This document shows, piece after piece, positions 17,540 through 25,061 of a stretch of DNA of 64,000 bases (positions are counted from its first letter, which is position 1; each line of letters starts with the position of its first letter). Made by a program: the position numbers and the translations under genes. The notes beneath the pieces are model-generated. The model had not been told where the DNA came from. It saw only the letters and a program-made list of their open reading frames with translations, and did no database searches. Origin of the DNA: RGIG3159 sp034927685 (lineage in GTDB: Bacteria > Bacillota > Clostridia > Oscillospirales > Oscillospiraceae). The stretch is taken from the NCBI GenBank assembly GCA_034927685.1, contig JAYFPO010000024.1:86639-150638 (forward strand). Direction: 5' to 3'.

Positions 17540-18483
17540 CGTGATGACTCCTTTCCCAGCTCGGCGGCGCCGATGATGCCGACGTCCCGGTCCAGCTCCG
17601 CAAAGCGGAAGTCTACAGGGTAGTGCAGATGATCGTAGCGGTCAAATTCCGCCCGAATCTGATCGAACAGCAGACTGCCGAAGGTGACAAGGCCGCCGCC
17701 GAATACAAACAAATTTATGTTCAGCATCTGATAGACGTTGAAGGCGCAAACCGCAAGCCAATGAGCCATGGAGGAGAGCTCCGCCAGCGCTGTCTCGTCG
17801 CCTTCCCGACAGGCGCGGAGCAGGGCAGGGCCGTCAATTTCCCCGCAGTCGGAAAGCGAACTGACGGCGCCGGCGTCCAGCCTTGCGCGGATGCGCTGCC
17901 CAATATAGCCGCCGTTGGCCAGCGACATGGCGCAGCCGCGATTCCGGCAGCCGCAAAGCACGCCCTCGTCGGGCTGGAGCAGCATGTGGCCGCATTCGCC
18001 CGCCCAGCCGTAGCTGCCGCGAAACAGCTTCCCGTCCAGGATCAGACCGCTGCCGACGCCCGTGGAGACCGCCATATAGACCATATGTCGGCTGCCGCGA
18101 CCCGCGCCGCGGCGGTATTCTGCGAGAGCTGCGGCATTGGAATCGTTGTCTAGAATCAGCGGAACGGACAGTCGGGCCGCCAGATAATCCCGCAGCGGAA
18201 AATCCCGGATGCCGGGGATGGCTGTCGTCTGCACCACAATCCCTTTTTCAAAATACAGATAAGACGGCATACAGATGCCGATATGGGCAATCTCGTCGAA
18301 CCCGATGCCGTTTTCCCGCACAAAGGCCCGAAGCGCCGCAATCAGCGTATCACAGAAGCCGGCACCGTCCGCCTCCCGATCCGTTGGATATTGGCCGCGG
18401 GCCAGCAGGGCGCCAGCCTCGTCAAACAGGCCGTAGGCCACCTTGGTTCCGCCGGCGTCGATGCCGATGATATAAGTTCCCAT
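17536..18483 (-). CDS. ROK-family sugar kinase
   Basis: 315 aa from the ATG at 18483 (GGAAGGGGG upstream; earlier in-frame ATGs lie inside the promoter). Phosphate loop DAGGTK (9-14), catalytic Asp in LDNDSNAAALAE, TGVGSGLI, the His of the zinc site in GECGHM, and the site's cysteines in CGCRNRGC. The Glu usually following the last Cys is Met here. ROK kinases phosphorylate glucose-like sugars on O6. First gene of the operon ahead of the YbiW-like enzyme, so it would make the 6-phosphate after ABC import; E. coli obtains it through a PTS instead (known/inferred). Confidence 0.85.
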   Translation of the reverse strand: MGTYIIGIDAGGTKVAYGLFDEAGALLARGQYPTDREADGAGFCDTLIAALRAFVRENGIGFDEIAHIGICMPSYLYFEKGIVVQTTAIPGIRDFPLRDYLAARLSVPLILDNDSNAAALAEYRRGAGRGSRHMVYMAVSTGVGSGLILDGKLFRGSYGWAGECGHMLLQPDEGVLCGCRNRGCAMSLANGGYIGQRIRARLDAGAVSSLSDCGEIDGPALLRACREGDETALAELSSMAHWLAVCAFNVYQMLNINLFVFGGGLVTFGSLLFDQIRAEFDRYDHLHYPVDFRFAELDRDVGIIGAAELGKESSR

Positions 18484-18511
18484 TGCCGTGACCCCCTTCC
18501 GGTTTAGTATC

Positions 18512-18540
18512 ATTGTAGAAAAAGAAGTTACGTTTGTCAA
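18512..18540 (-). promoter_or_regulatory. sigma-A promoter of the ROK/YbiW-like/DeoR operon
   Basis: On the minus strand: TTGACA, exactly 17 bases, TACAAT. About 28 bases separate the -10 from the kinase ATG. Confidence 0.75.
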
Positions 18541-18548
18541 TCATTATT

Positions 18549-18567
18549 ATTTCATTCGAAATGAAAT
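18549..18567. promoter_or_regulatory. operator palindrome ATTTCATTCGAAATGAAAT
   Basis: Two 8-base arms (ATTTCATT / AATGAAAT) around CGA, just upstream of the minus-strand -35. It contains the same TTTCATTC core as the repeat before the importer promoter. Confidence 0.6.
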
Positions 18568-18589
18568 TTGAAAGAAAATCGCTTTCAAA
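18567..18589. promoter_or_regulatory. second inverted repeat TTTGAAAG-N7-CTTTCAAA
   Basis: Perfect 8-base arms with a 7-base spacer, abutting the first palindrome and covering the -35 region of the activase promoter; a likely regulator site. Confidence 0.5.
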
Positions 18590-18611
18590 ACAAAAAAATA
18601 AGTGATATACT
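18583..18611 (+). promoter_or_regulatory. probable promoter of the second activase gene
   Basis: TTTCAA, a 17-base spacer, then TATACT. The weak -35 lies inside the second inverted repeat, so regulation by occlusion is plausible. Confidence 0.5.
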
Positions 18612-18639
18612 GAGAGAAAACCGAGCGGGGAGGAAAACG

Positions 18640-19401
18640 ATGAACGCCACGTTATTCAACATTCAGCGGTTCAGCATTCATGATGGACCGGGCATTCGCA
18701 CCACTGTGTTTTTCAAGGGCTGCAACCTGCGCTGCCAATGGTGCGCCAACCCGGAATCGCAGCGCATGGCCGTACAGCCCGAGCTGGGGGAAGAGGCGCT
18801 GCGCGGCCGCGTCTGGACGCTGGAAGAGGTGGTCGCCGCGGCAGCGCGGGACGAAGCCTTTTACCGGGAAAGCGGCGGGGGCGTCACGCTCTCCGGGGGT
18901 GAGCCGCTGCTGCAGGCGGAGTTTGTCTGCGCGCTCTGCGATGCCCTCCATGCGCGCGGCATCTCCGTGGCAATCGAGACCGCGGCGGACGTGCCGGGCG
19001 AAACCTTTGACGCCGTCTTTTCCCGGCTGGATTGTGCAAACATCGACCTCAAGCACTGGGACGAGGAGCGCCACCGCGCGGGGACCGGCGCGGGCCTTGC
19101 GCGGATTCTGCAAAATTTGCGCCGGGCGCTGGCGGGAAGCATTCCCGTGACCGTCCGGATTCCCGTGATTCCCGGCTATAACGGCAGCCCGGAGGACGCA
19201 GCGCAGTTTGGCGCGCTTTTGCGCAGCCTCGGCGCACAGGCGGTGCAGATTCTGCCATTTCACCAGCTGGGTGAGAAAAAATACGAGCAGTTGGGGCGCG
19301 CCTATGCGTTTCGCGGCGTGCCACAGCTGCACGAGGCCGACCTGGAAGACTATGCCGCCATCCTTCGGCGGGCGGAACTTTCCGTCCAGATCGGGGGATA
19401 G
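18640..19401 (+). CDS. glycyl-radical enzyme activase lacking the ferredoxin domain
   Basis: 253 aa from the ATG at 18640 (GGGGAGGA 6 bases upstream). Radical-SAM cluster C28-C32-C35 (GCNLRCQWC), preceded by HDGPGIRTTVFF, and SAM motif VTLSGGE. The two 4Fe-4S motifs between cluster and SAM motif that mark YbiY/PflC-type activases are absent, so it has the short layout of the pyruvate formate-lyase activase. It is transcribed divergently from the kinase/YbiW-like operon across a shared regulatory region, so it most likely activates that enzyme. Confidence 0.88.
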   Translation: MNATLFNIQRFSIHDGPGIRTTVFFKGCNLRCQWCANPESQRMAVQPELGEEALRGRVWTLEEVVAAAARDEAFYRESGGGVTLSGGEPLLQAEFVCALCDALHARGISVAIETAADVPGETFDAVFSRLDCANIDLKHWDEERHRAGTGAGLARILQNLRRALAGSIPVTVRIPVIPGYNGSPEDAAQFGALLRSLGAQAVQILPFHQLGEKKYEQLGRAYAFRGVPQLHEADLEDYAAILRRAELSVQIGG

Positions 19402-19425
19402 CAGGCAATCAGGAGAAAAAAAGCC

Positions 19426-19509
19426 ATGAAACGCAGTGCAATCATTCGCAGGCACCGGGAACTGGAGGGACGCGCCTTCGTGATCGGCGCGTCCTGCTGT
19501 TATATGTGA
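19426..19509 (+). CDS. possible 27-residue basic peptide
   Basis: The ATG at 19426 has AGGAG about 10 bases upstream, 24 bases after the activase stop. The peptide begins MKRSAIIRRHRELEG and ends SCCYM. It overlaps the end of the convergent LysR gene and spans a hairpin (19468-19494). No homologue is known to me; it could be chance. Confidence 0.2.
   Translation: MKRSAIIRRHRELEGRAFVIGASCCYM
19468..19494. terminator. hairpin between convergent genes
   Basis: GGACGCGCC and GGCGCGTCC, a perfect 9-base stem with a 9-base loop and no T run on either strand. Possible weak terminator for the activase and LysR genes. Confidence 0.35.
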
Positions 19510-20396
19510 TAGTAGGCCAAAATAAAATCCGCAAACTGCTGCACCGTGCTGTGCGCCCGGAGGGTTCTGGGGAAGATCAGATACAGGTTTCGTTTTGCGG
19601 AGGCCTCCGGCAAGTCGAACATCAGCAGCCGCTTTTCCTCGACGAAGTTTTTTGCGGCCTTTTCCGAAATAATGGAAATACCAAGCCCGCCGGCGACCAG
19701 GTTTTTAATCGACTCCTGGTCGTTCATTCGCGCGGTAACTTTCAGATCGCTTTCAGAAACGCACATGCTCTCCAGGAACCGGTCGGCGCTCTTCTGGCTG
19801 CCGCTTCCCTTCTCCCGAAGAATGATCGGCTCCCGCAGCAGCTCAGAGATGGGCGGCGCAACCTGCTTCTTCATTGCGAGAAAACGTTCGTTGACCGGCG
19901 CGATCAGAACCATGTGGTCCGAATAAAATGGGACGCAGCACAGGGTGTCGTCCGGGCATTCCATGCCGACCATGCCGAGGTCAAACAGCCCGTTCAGCAG
20001 ACCGCTGATCACCTCGCTGCTGTCGCTTTGCTGCACAATGAAATAGGTGTCCGGGGAAAGCTTGCCGTATCGCGGTAAAATTTCCGGAAGGATATAGGCG
20101 GAAGGAATGGTGGACGCGCCGAGTCGAATGATGTTTTTTGTCTCTTCCGACCACCGCTGCAGCAGATTGTTCTGCAGTTCCAGAATATGGGTGGCACATT
20201 CGTATAGCTCCCAGCCCTTCGGCGTGATTTTCATGTTCTTCGTGTCGCGGACGATCAAGGGGGTTTGCAGTTCCTCCTCCAGCGCACGGATATGGGTGCT
20301 GATGGTTGGCTGGGAGGTATACATTTTTTCGGCAGCCTTTGTAAAACTGCCGTACTGCACCACGGCCGTGAATGAGCGCAGTTGTTTAAGCTCCAT
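19500..20396 (-). CDS. LysR-family regulator of the selenium-metabolism type
   Basis: 298 aa. N-terminal helix-turn-helix (MELKQLRSFTAVVQYGSFTK; SQPTISTHIRALEEEL) and a substrate-binding effector domain. The gene overlaps the end of the cysteine desulfurase gene by 11 bases and is co-transcribed with it, divergently from the yedE-type transporter. LysR regulators with these neighbours form a recognised selenium-metabolism-associated group; the effector is unknown. A CysB/CysL-like sulfur role is the alternative. Confidence 0.8.
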   Translation of the reverse strand: MELKQLRSFTAVVQYGSFTKAAEKMYTSQPTISTHIRALEEELQTPLIVRDTKNMKITPKGWELYECATHILELQNNLLQRWSEETKNIIRLGASTIPSAYILPEILPRYGKLSPDTYFIVQQSDSSEVISGLLNGLFDLGMVGMECPDDTLCCVPFYSDHMVLIAPVNERFLAMKKQVAPPISELLREPIILREKGSGSQKSADRFLESMCVSESDLKVTARMNDQESIKNLVAGGLGISIISEKAAKNFVEEKRLLMFDLPEASAKRNLYLIFPRTLRAHSTVQQFADFILAYYHI

Positions 20397-21549
20397 AGAG
20401 AATCTCCTTGAGCGCCTGCAACGCGTAGGAAACCTCTTCCTCCGTGTTCCACCAGCCGAACGAGAAACGGATGGTTCCGGTCGGATAGGTTCCCAGCGTC
20501 CGATGTGCGGCAGGCGCGCAATGCAGGCCGACGCGGGTCATGATGCCATAGGTGCGGTCAAGCAGATCGGCCGTTTCGGACAACTCGCGTGTCAGCGTCT
20601 GAATGGAAACGACGCCGGTCCTGCCGGACAGGGCTTTTCGCCCCACGATCCGCAGTTTCCCGTCTGCCTCCATCGGCAGCAGCCCGGCGAGCATTGCTTC
20701 GGTTACGCACAGCTCATGCGCCAAAATATTGGCGCTTCCGGTTTCCTGAAGAAACAGCAGTCCCTCCCGCAGGCCGATGATCCCGGGCAGATTCGGGGTC
20801 CCCGGCTCAAAGCGATCCGGCAGGAAGTCCGGAATCTCCTCAGTATGGCTGAGGCTGCCGGTTCCGCCGGAAAGGAGCGGTTCCAGCTCGGAACTCAGCG
20901 CCTCGCGCAGCAGGAAGCCGCCGATGCCCTGCGGCCCAAGCAGGCCCTTGTGTCCGGTAAACGCGAGCGCGTCAATGTGCATGTCCTCCATATCAACGGG
21001 ACAGACGCCCGCGGTCTGCGCGCTGTCCACAAAAAAGCGCAACCCATGGCGGACGCAGAACGCGCCGACCTCCCGGAGGGGCAAAACCGTACCGCAGACG
21101 TTGCTCGCGTGCGTCATCATGACGGCGCGGGTATTTTTCTGCACAAGCGGCTCCGCCAGGTCCAGGCGGAGCGTGCCATCCGTCCCACAGGGAACACGGG
21201 AAAACGTGACGCCCGCCCGGCAAAGCTGCGTGAGTGGCCGCATCACGGCGTTGTGCTCCATGGAGGACAAAAGCACATGGTCGCCGGGCTTCAGAAAGCC
21301 CTTCAGGATCACGTTCAGACTCTCCGTGACGTTTTTGGTGAATATTACATTTTTGCAGTCCGGACCGTGAAACAAGTCGCACAAAAGCTGGCGCGTCTCG
21401 TAGACCGTCTCCTCCGTCTGGTAGGCCCGCGCATAGCCGCCCCGGTTTACGTTGCTTCCGATTGCGGTCATGTACCGGTACATGGCTTCCGGCACGGCTT
21501 GCGGCTTCGGAAAAGATGTACTGCCGTTGTCAAAATAAACGGAATGCAT
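20386..21549 (-). CDS. cysteine desulfurase (class V aminotransferase fold)
   Basis: 387 aa. PLP-binding Lys in AFTGHKGLLGPQG, THASNVCGT, and the sulfur-accepting Cys in the mobile loop GLHCAPAAHRT. Begins MHSVYFDNGSTSFPKP as in the group of desulfurases that travels with YedF/YedE. Reaction: L-cysteine (or selenocysteine) to alanine plus a persulfide or perselenide on the active Cys. Neighbouring carrier genes suggest it feeds selenium or sulfur to them rather than general Fe-S assembly. Confidence 0.88.
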   Translation of the reverse strand: MHSVYFDNGSTSFPKPQAVPEAMYRYMTAIGSNVNRGGYARAYQTEETVYETRQLLCDLFHGPDCKNVIFTKNVTESLNVILKGFLKPGDHVLLSSMEHNAVMRPLTQLCRAGVTFSRVPCGTDGTLRLDLAEPLVQKNTRAVMMTHASNVCGTVLPLREVGAFCVRHGLRFFVDSAQTAGVCPVDMEDMHIDALAFTGHKGLLGPQGIGGFLLREALSSELEPLLSGGTGSLSHTEEIPDFLPDRFEPGTPNLPGIIGLREGLLFLQETGSANILAHELCVTEAMLAGLLPMEADGKLRIVGRKALSGRTGVVSIQTLTRELSETADLLDRTYGIMTRVGLHCAPAAHRTLGTYPTGTIRFSFGWWNTEEEVSYALQALKEILYGA

Positions 21550-21653
21550 GAATCAACACCTCACTCTGTATTCAGCATAACACGCCGCAGGCCGTACCGC
21601 AACCGAATTATTTGATTTTAATATAAGTGAAACAAGAATATCAATAAATACAA

Positions 21654-21683
21654 TTGGAGGGATTCGTTTCCTCGTGTTATAAT
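21654..21683 (+). promoter_or_regulatory. promoter of the yedE-type operon
   Basis: TTGGAG, an 18-base spacer, then TATAAT with an extended -10 TG (TGTTATAAT), 33 bases before the start codon. Confidence 0.5.
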
Positions 21684-21716
21684 GGAAAATAACCAAAAAA
21701 GAGAGAGAGGAACCCT

Positions 21717-22805
21717 ATGAAAATCAAGAGTGAAAAAACCGGCATCATCCTGGCCGGTATCGTCATCGGCATCATCGCGTCCCTGCTGGTCCTGTTTGGC
21801 AACCCCGCCAATATGGGCTTTTGTATCGCCTGCTTCCTGCGCGACACATCCGGCGCGCTCGGACTGCACTCGGCCGCCGCCGTCCAGTATATCCGCCCCG
21901 AGATCATCGGGCTGGTTCTGGGCAGCTTCTTGCTGGCGCTCTGCAAAAAGGAATTCTCCCCGCGCGGCGGCAGCTCGCCGCTGACCCGTTTTGTGCTGGG
22001 CTTCTTCGTGATGATCGGCTGCCTGATGTTTCTCGGCTGCCCTTTCCGCATGATTCTCCGGCTGGCCGGCGGCGATCTGAACGCCCTCTTTGGGCTGCTA
22101 GGCTTCGTCTGCGGCATTCTTGGCGGCGTATTTTTCCTGAAAAAGGGCTATTCCCTGAAGCGCACCTATCAGCTGCCAAAGCTGGAGGGGACCATTTTCC
22201 CGATCATTCAGGTGGTGCTGTTGGTGCTGCTGGTCGCCGCACCGGTGTTTATCCACTTTACAGAGGCAGGCGGCGGTCCCGGCGCCAAGCACGCCGCCAT
22301 TTTGATCAGCCTTGCGGCCGGATTGATCGTCGGCGCGCTGGCGCAGCGCACGCGGCTTTGCATGGTGGGCGGCATTCGTGACGCCGTTCTGTTTGGAGAG
22401 TGGAAGCTGCTGCTCGGCTTTCTTGCAATTCTGATCAGTGCGCTCTGCTGCAATCTGATTCTGACCGGCGTGACCTCCGGCACCTACTTTACGCTGGGCT
22501 TTGCCGGCCAGCCGGTCGCGCACACGGACGGCCTCTGGAACTTCCTCGGCATGCTGCTCACCGGCTTCGGCTGTGTCCTGCTGGGCGGCTGCCCGCTGCG
22601 GCAGCTGGTGCTCACGGGCGAGGGGAACACGGACAGCGCCATCGCCATCATCGGCCTGGCCGTCGGCGCGGCGTTCGCGCACAACTTCGGCTTGGCGTCC
22701 AGCGGAGAGGGCCCGACGGCGAACGGAAAAATTGCGGTGATTCTGGGCATTCTGGTCGTGGCGGTGATCGCCGGCCTCAATACATTCCGCAAGGAAAAGG
22801 CATAA
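21717..22805 (+). CDS. yedE: YedE/YeeE-type selenium/sulfur-compound transporter
   Basis: 362 aa, about ten membrane helices in two similar halves. Conserved Cys-containing motifs: FCIACFLRD, LGCPFRM, TRLCMVGGIRD and GGCPLRQ, as expected for the YeeE/YedE (thiosulfate-transporter-like) family. With a TusA-like and a DUF3343 gene directly downstream it matches the selenium-metabolism membrane protein YedE/FdhT set. Transported species (selenium or sulfur compound) not established. Ribosome site GAGAGAGG. Confidence 0.82.
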   Translation: MKIKSEKTGIILAGIVIGIIASLLVLFGNPANMGFCIACFLRDTSGALGLHSAAAVQYIRPEIIGLVLGSFLLALCKKEFSPRGGSSPLTRFVLGFFVMIGCLMFLGCPFRMILRLAGGDLNALFGLLGFVCGILGGVFFLKKGYSLKRTYQLPKLEGTIFPIIQVVLLVLLVAAPVFIHFTEAGGGPGAKHAAILISLAAGLIVGALAQRTRLCMVGGIRDAVLFGEWKLLLGFLAILISALCCNLILTGVTSGTYFTLGFAGQPVAHTDGLWNFLGMLLTGFGCVLLGGCPLRQLVLTGEGNTDSAIAIIGLAVGAAFAHNFGLASSGEGPTANGKIAVILGILVVAVIAGLNTFRKEKA

Positions 22806-22818
22806 GGAGGAAACGGAA

Positions 22819-23028
22819 ATGAAAGAATTGGATGCGAGAGGGCTTTCCTGCCCGGAACCCGTCGTTATGCTCCATCAGGCCATGGCGACGAAAGAAAAAG
22901 CCTACAGAATCGCTGTGGATAATCGGACTGCCAAGGAAAACGTGACCCGGTACGCCGAGCATCAGGGCTATGCGGTGTCGGTTTCCGAGCACGGCGGCGA
23001 ATACACACTTACCTTCTCCAAAAAATGA
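22819..23028 (+). CDS. TusA/YedF-like sulfur/selenium carrier
   Basis: 69 aa, a single TusA domain with the CPxP motif (DARGLSCPEPVVMLHQ); this Cys carries a persulfide or perselenide. Full-length YedF selenium proteins are about 190 aa with an extra DsrE-like domain, which is absent here. 13 bases after yedE, and its stop overlaps the next start. Confidence 0.82.
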   Translation: MKELDARGLSCPEPVVMLHQAMATKEKAYRIAVDNRTAKENVTRYAEHQGYAVSVSEHGGEYTLTFSKK

Positions 23029-23279
23029 CGTACATTGCGACGTTTTATTCCCACTTCGGCGCGATCCGCTTTAAAAAGCTCTGCGAAGCGAATCAAATGC
23101 CGGCGCGGCTCATGCCGGTGCCGCGCAGCCTGAGCAGCAGCTGTGGGACCTGTGTCCGCTATGAGGGTGGGCAGGCCTGTCCCGGCGGCCGCTACCCGGA
23201 GGAAGTGGAGCAGGTGGTGCAGGAGGTGCAGGAGGTGGAGCAGGGCTACCGGTCTCTGTACCGGGCAAAGGACAGCTAG
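23025..23279 (+). CDS. DUF3343 putative Se/S carrier protein
   Basis: 84 aa; starts inside the TusA-like stop (ATGA). Typical DUF3343 features are the N-terminal TYIATFYSHFGAIRFKK and the Cys pair in SSSCGTCVRYEGG. These small proteins co-occur with YedE, YedF and the desulfurase and are thought to handle selenium or sulfur. Ends with TAG, showing this organism uses TAG as a stop. Confidence 0.78.
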   Translation: MTYIATFYSHFGAIRFKKLCEANQMPARLMPVPRSLSSSCGTCVRYEGGQACPGGRYPEEVEQVVQEVQEVEQGYRSLYRAKDS

Positions 23280-23342
23280 GGAACCGGGGCTTCGAGCGAA
23301 TGGCGGCCGCGGATCGGCTGATTTCCCATCATCTCCGCCTGG

Positions 23343-23379
23343 AAGGCGCGGGAATGCGCAGAGCATTCCCGCGCCTTTT
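23343..23379 (+). terminator. rho-independent terminator of the selenium operon
   Basis: GGCGCGGGAATGC, a 5-base loop, GCATTCCCGCGCC, then TTTT; a perfect 13-base stem. Confidence 0.8.
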
Positions 23380-23461
23380 GACGCAGCGGAGGAAGATCCG
23401 CCGGTGGGCCCGCCACCCCGATGAAAGCAGGGATTCCCTGAGAAACAAACCGAATCCGACA

Positions 23462-23490
23462 TTGCAGTTCCGTCTGCAATCTGATATAAT
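23462..23490 (+). promoter_or_regulatory. sigma-A promoter
   Basis: TTGCAG, a 17-base spacer, TATAAT, 32 bases before the membrane-protein gene at 23523. Confidence 0.6.
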
Positions 23491-23522
23491 GGCGGGAGAA
23501 AGCGCGGGAGGGCGGTGAGCAT

Positions 23523-24557
23523 ATGGAGCGGTTGATCGCCGCAGAGGGGCGCACGTTGCTCTGCCTTGCAGTGGCGGCGTGCGCCCTGTTGTATTGGGTT
23601 TTGCGGTATTTCCACGCCATGGCGCCCAGAAAGGGTACGCTGGAATGGATTGCCGCCACGGACCGTGGGCGGTTTTCCCTGCCCGCGGCGGAGATGCTGG
23701 GCCAGGGGCGCTGGCAGGCGCTGCTTGGCGCGGCACTGCTCGGCGCGGCGGTCTGCCCGGTGCGGCTGCTGACGCTGTCGCCGGTGCAGTGGCCGGAGGC
23801 GCTGGTTTCGGCGCTGTCTGCCGCGGCATTCTGTGAGCTGCTGCTTGCCCTGTGCGGAAGCGTGCCGGCCGCGCTCTGCGGCACGGCGCTGCTGCTGGCC
23901 TGCGGTATGCCGACCCTGCCCATGCTGCTGGGATTGTGCAGCCTGCTGCTGTTTTTCCTGTTTTTGACGGCCGGGAAGGTCGTTTGGCGCGTGCTGCTGG
24001 CGGTCCTGTCCGCCGGGGCGTTGGCGGTGGCGGGGACGCTCGAGGCCGGGTATTGGGCGCTGGGCGCGGGGTTCCTGCTGACCGATTTGCTGGCGGCTGT
24101 CCTGCTCCGCTGCGGCGCGCGGAAGCATCCGGCCCTGACGGCGATTCTGGAGCTGTTCGGGCTGGCGCTGCTGTTGCTTGCGGCGGTGGTCGGCGCGCGC
24201 GCGGGGTATGCGGCGATGATGGGCAGCCAGAGCTACGACTGGACGGCGATGCCGAAGCATCTGCCTCTGCCGATCCTTTCGCTTCCGTCATGGGACCGGC
24301 TTCCGGCGCTGCTGCCGCTGCTGGTCACGGTCGCCGTGCTGACGCGGGCCTTCCGCGCGCGGGACGGCCGCTGCCTGCTCTGCGGTCTGCTGGGACTGAG
24401 CTGCTTACCGCTCTGCTTCTTCGGCGCGGCGGAAACAGCCTGCGTCGGCGGAATTCTGGCGTTGGCGGCGACCTTTGCCGGCGGCTGGAAGCGCGGTGCA
24501 AGGGCCCCCGTGATTTTGACCACCTGCTTGTTGATTTTGAGCATATTGCTCGTTTGA
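23523..24557 (+). CDS. polytopic membrane protein of unknown function
   Basis: 344 aa, mostly Leu/Ala-rich hydrophobic helices (about ten). A short polar segment after the first helix (MAPRKGTLEWIAATDRGRF) and one polar loop before the last third (SQSYDWTAMPKHLPLP). No family motif recognised. Heads a cluster with RpiB-like, M50-like, IMPase-like and GNAT genes; 14 bases before the RpiB gene. Ribosome site GAGGGCGGTG. Confidence 0.6.
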   Translation: MERLIAAEGRTLLCLAVAACALLYWVLRYFHAMAPRKGTLEWIAATDRGRFSLPAAEMLGQGRWQALLGAALLGAAVCPVRLLTLSPVQWPEALVSALSAAAFCELLLALCGSVPAALCGTALLLACGMPTLPMLLGLCSLLLFFLFLTAGKVVWRVLLAVLSAGALAVAGTLEAGYWALGAGFLLTDLLAAVLLRCGARKHPALTAILELFGLALLLLAAVVGARAGYAAMMGSQSYDWTAMPKHLPLPILSLPSWDRLPALLPLLVTVAVLTRAFRARDGRCLLCGLLGLSCLPLCFFGAAETACVGGILALAATFAGGWKRGARAPVILTTCLLILSILLV

Positions 24558-24571
24558 TGGGAGGATTATCT

Positions 24572-25009
24572 ATGATTGCATTGGCTTGCGATCACGGCGC
24601 TTACGATCTGAAGGAAGCGCTTAAAAAATTGCTGGAGAAAAAAGGCTTGTCCTATCAAGACTTCGGCACCTACAGCATGGAAAGCTGCGACTATCCTGAC
24701 TTTGCGGGGCTCGCGGCCAGGGCGGTGGCCTCCGGCGAATGTGACCGGGGCATCGTCTGCTGTACCACCGGCATCGGCGTCTCCATTACCGCCAATAAGG
24801 TCCGGGGAATCCGCTGCGCGCTGGTGTCCGACCTGATGAGCGCGCGTCTGACCCGGCAGCATAACGATGCCAACATGCTGGCCATGGGCGCCGGCGTCGT
24901 CGGCGAGAAGTTGGCGTTGGAGATTGCGGAGGTCTGGCTGGACACGCCATTTGAGGGCGGCCGCCATGCCCGCCGCGTGGAAAAAATGATGGCTTACGAA
25001 CAGGATTGA
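24572..25009 (+). CDS. rpiB: RpiB/LacAB-family sugar-phosphate isomerase
   Basis: 145 aa from the ATG at 24572 (GGGAGGA upstream). Begins MIALACDHGAYDLKEAL with the family Asp-His, the catalytic Cys in CCTTGIGVSITANK, and RQHNDANMLAMGAGVVG. Family reaction: ribose-5-P to ribulose-5-P, or allose/galactose-6-P isomerisation in relatives. The general pentose-phosphate role is most likely. Confidence 0.88.
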   Translation: MIALACDHGAYDLKEALKKLLEKKGLSYQDFGTYSMESCDYPDFAGLAARAVASGECDRGIVCCTTGIGVSITANKVRGIRCALVSDLMSARLTRQHNDANMLAMGAGVVGEKLALEIAEVWLDTPFEGGRHARRVEKMMAYEQD

Positions 25010-25061
25010 CGCCGGGCCGCCTTCCCATTTGGAGAGGGCGGCTTTCGCGTTGGAGGATCGC

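Noticed and set aside
18567..18589. Catabolite (CcpA) cre site
   Set aside because: TTTGAAAG and CTTTCAAA are 7 bases apart, too wide for the 14-16 base cre consensus; better read as a local regulator site.
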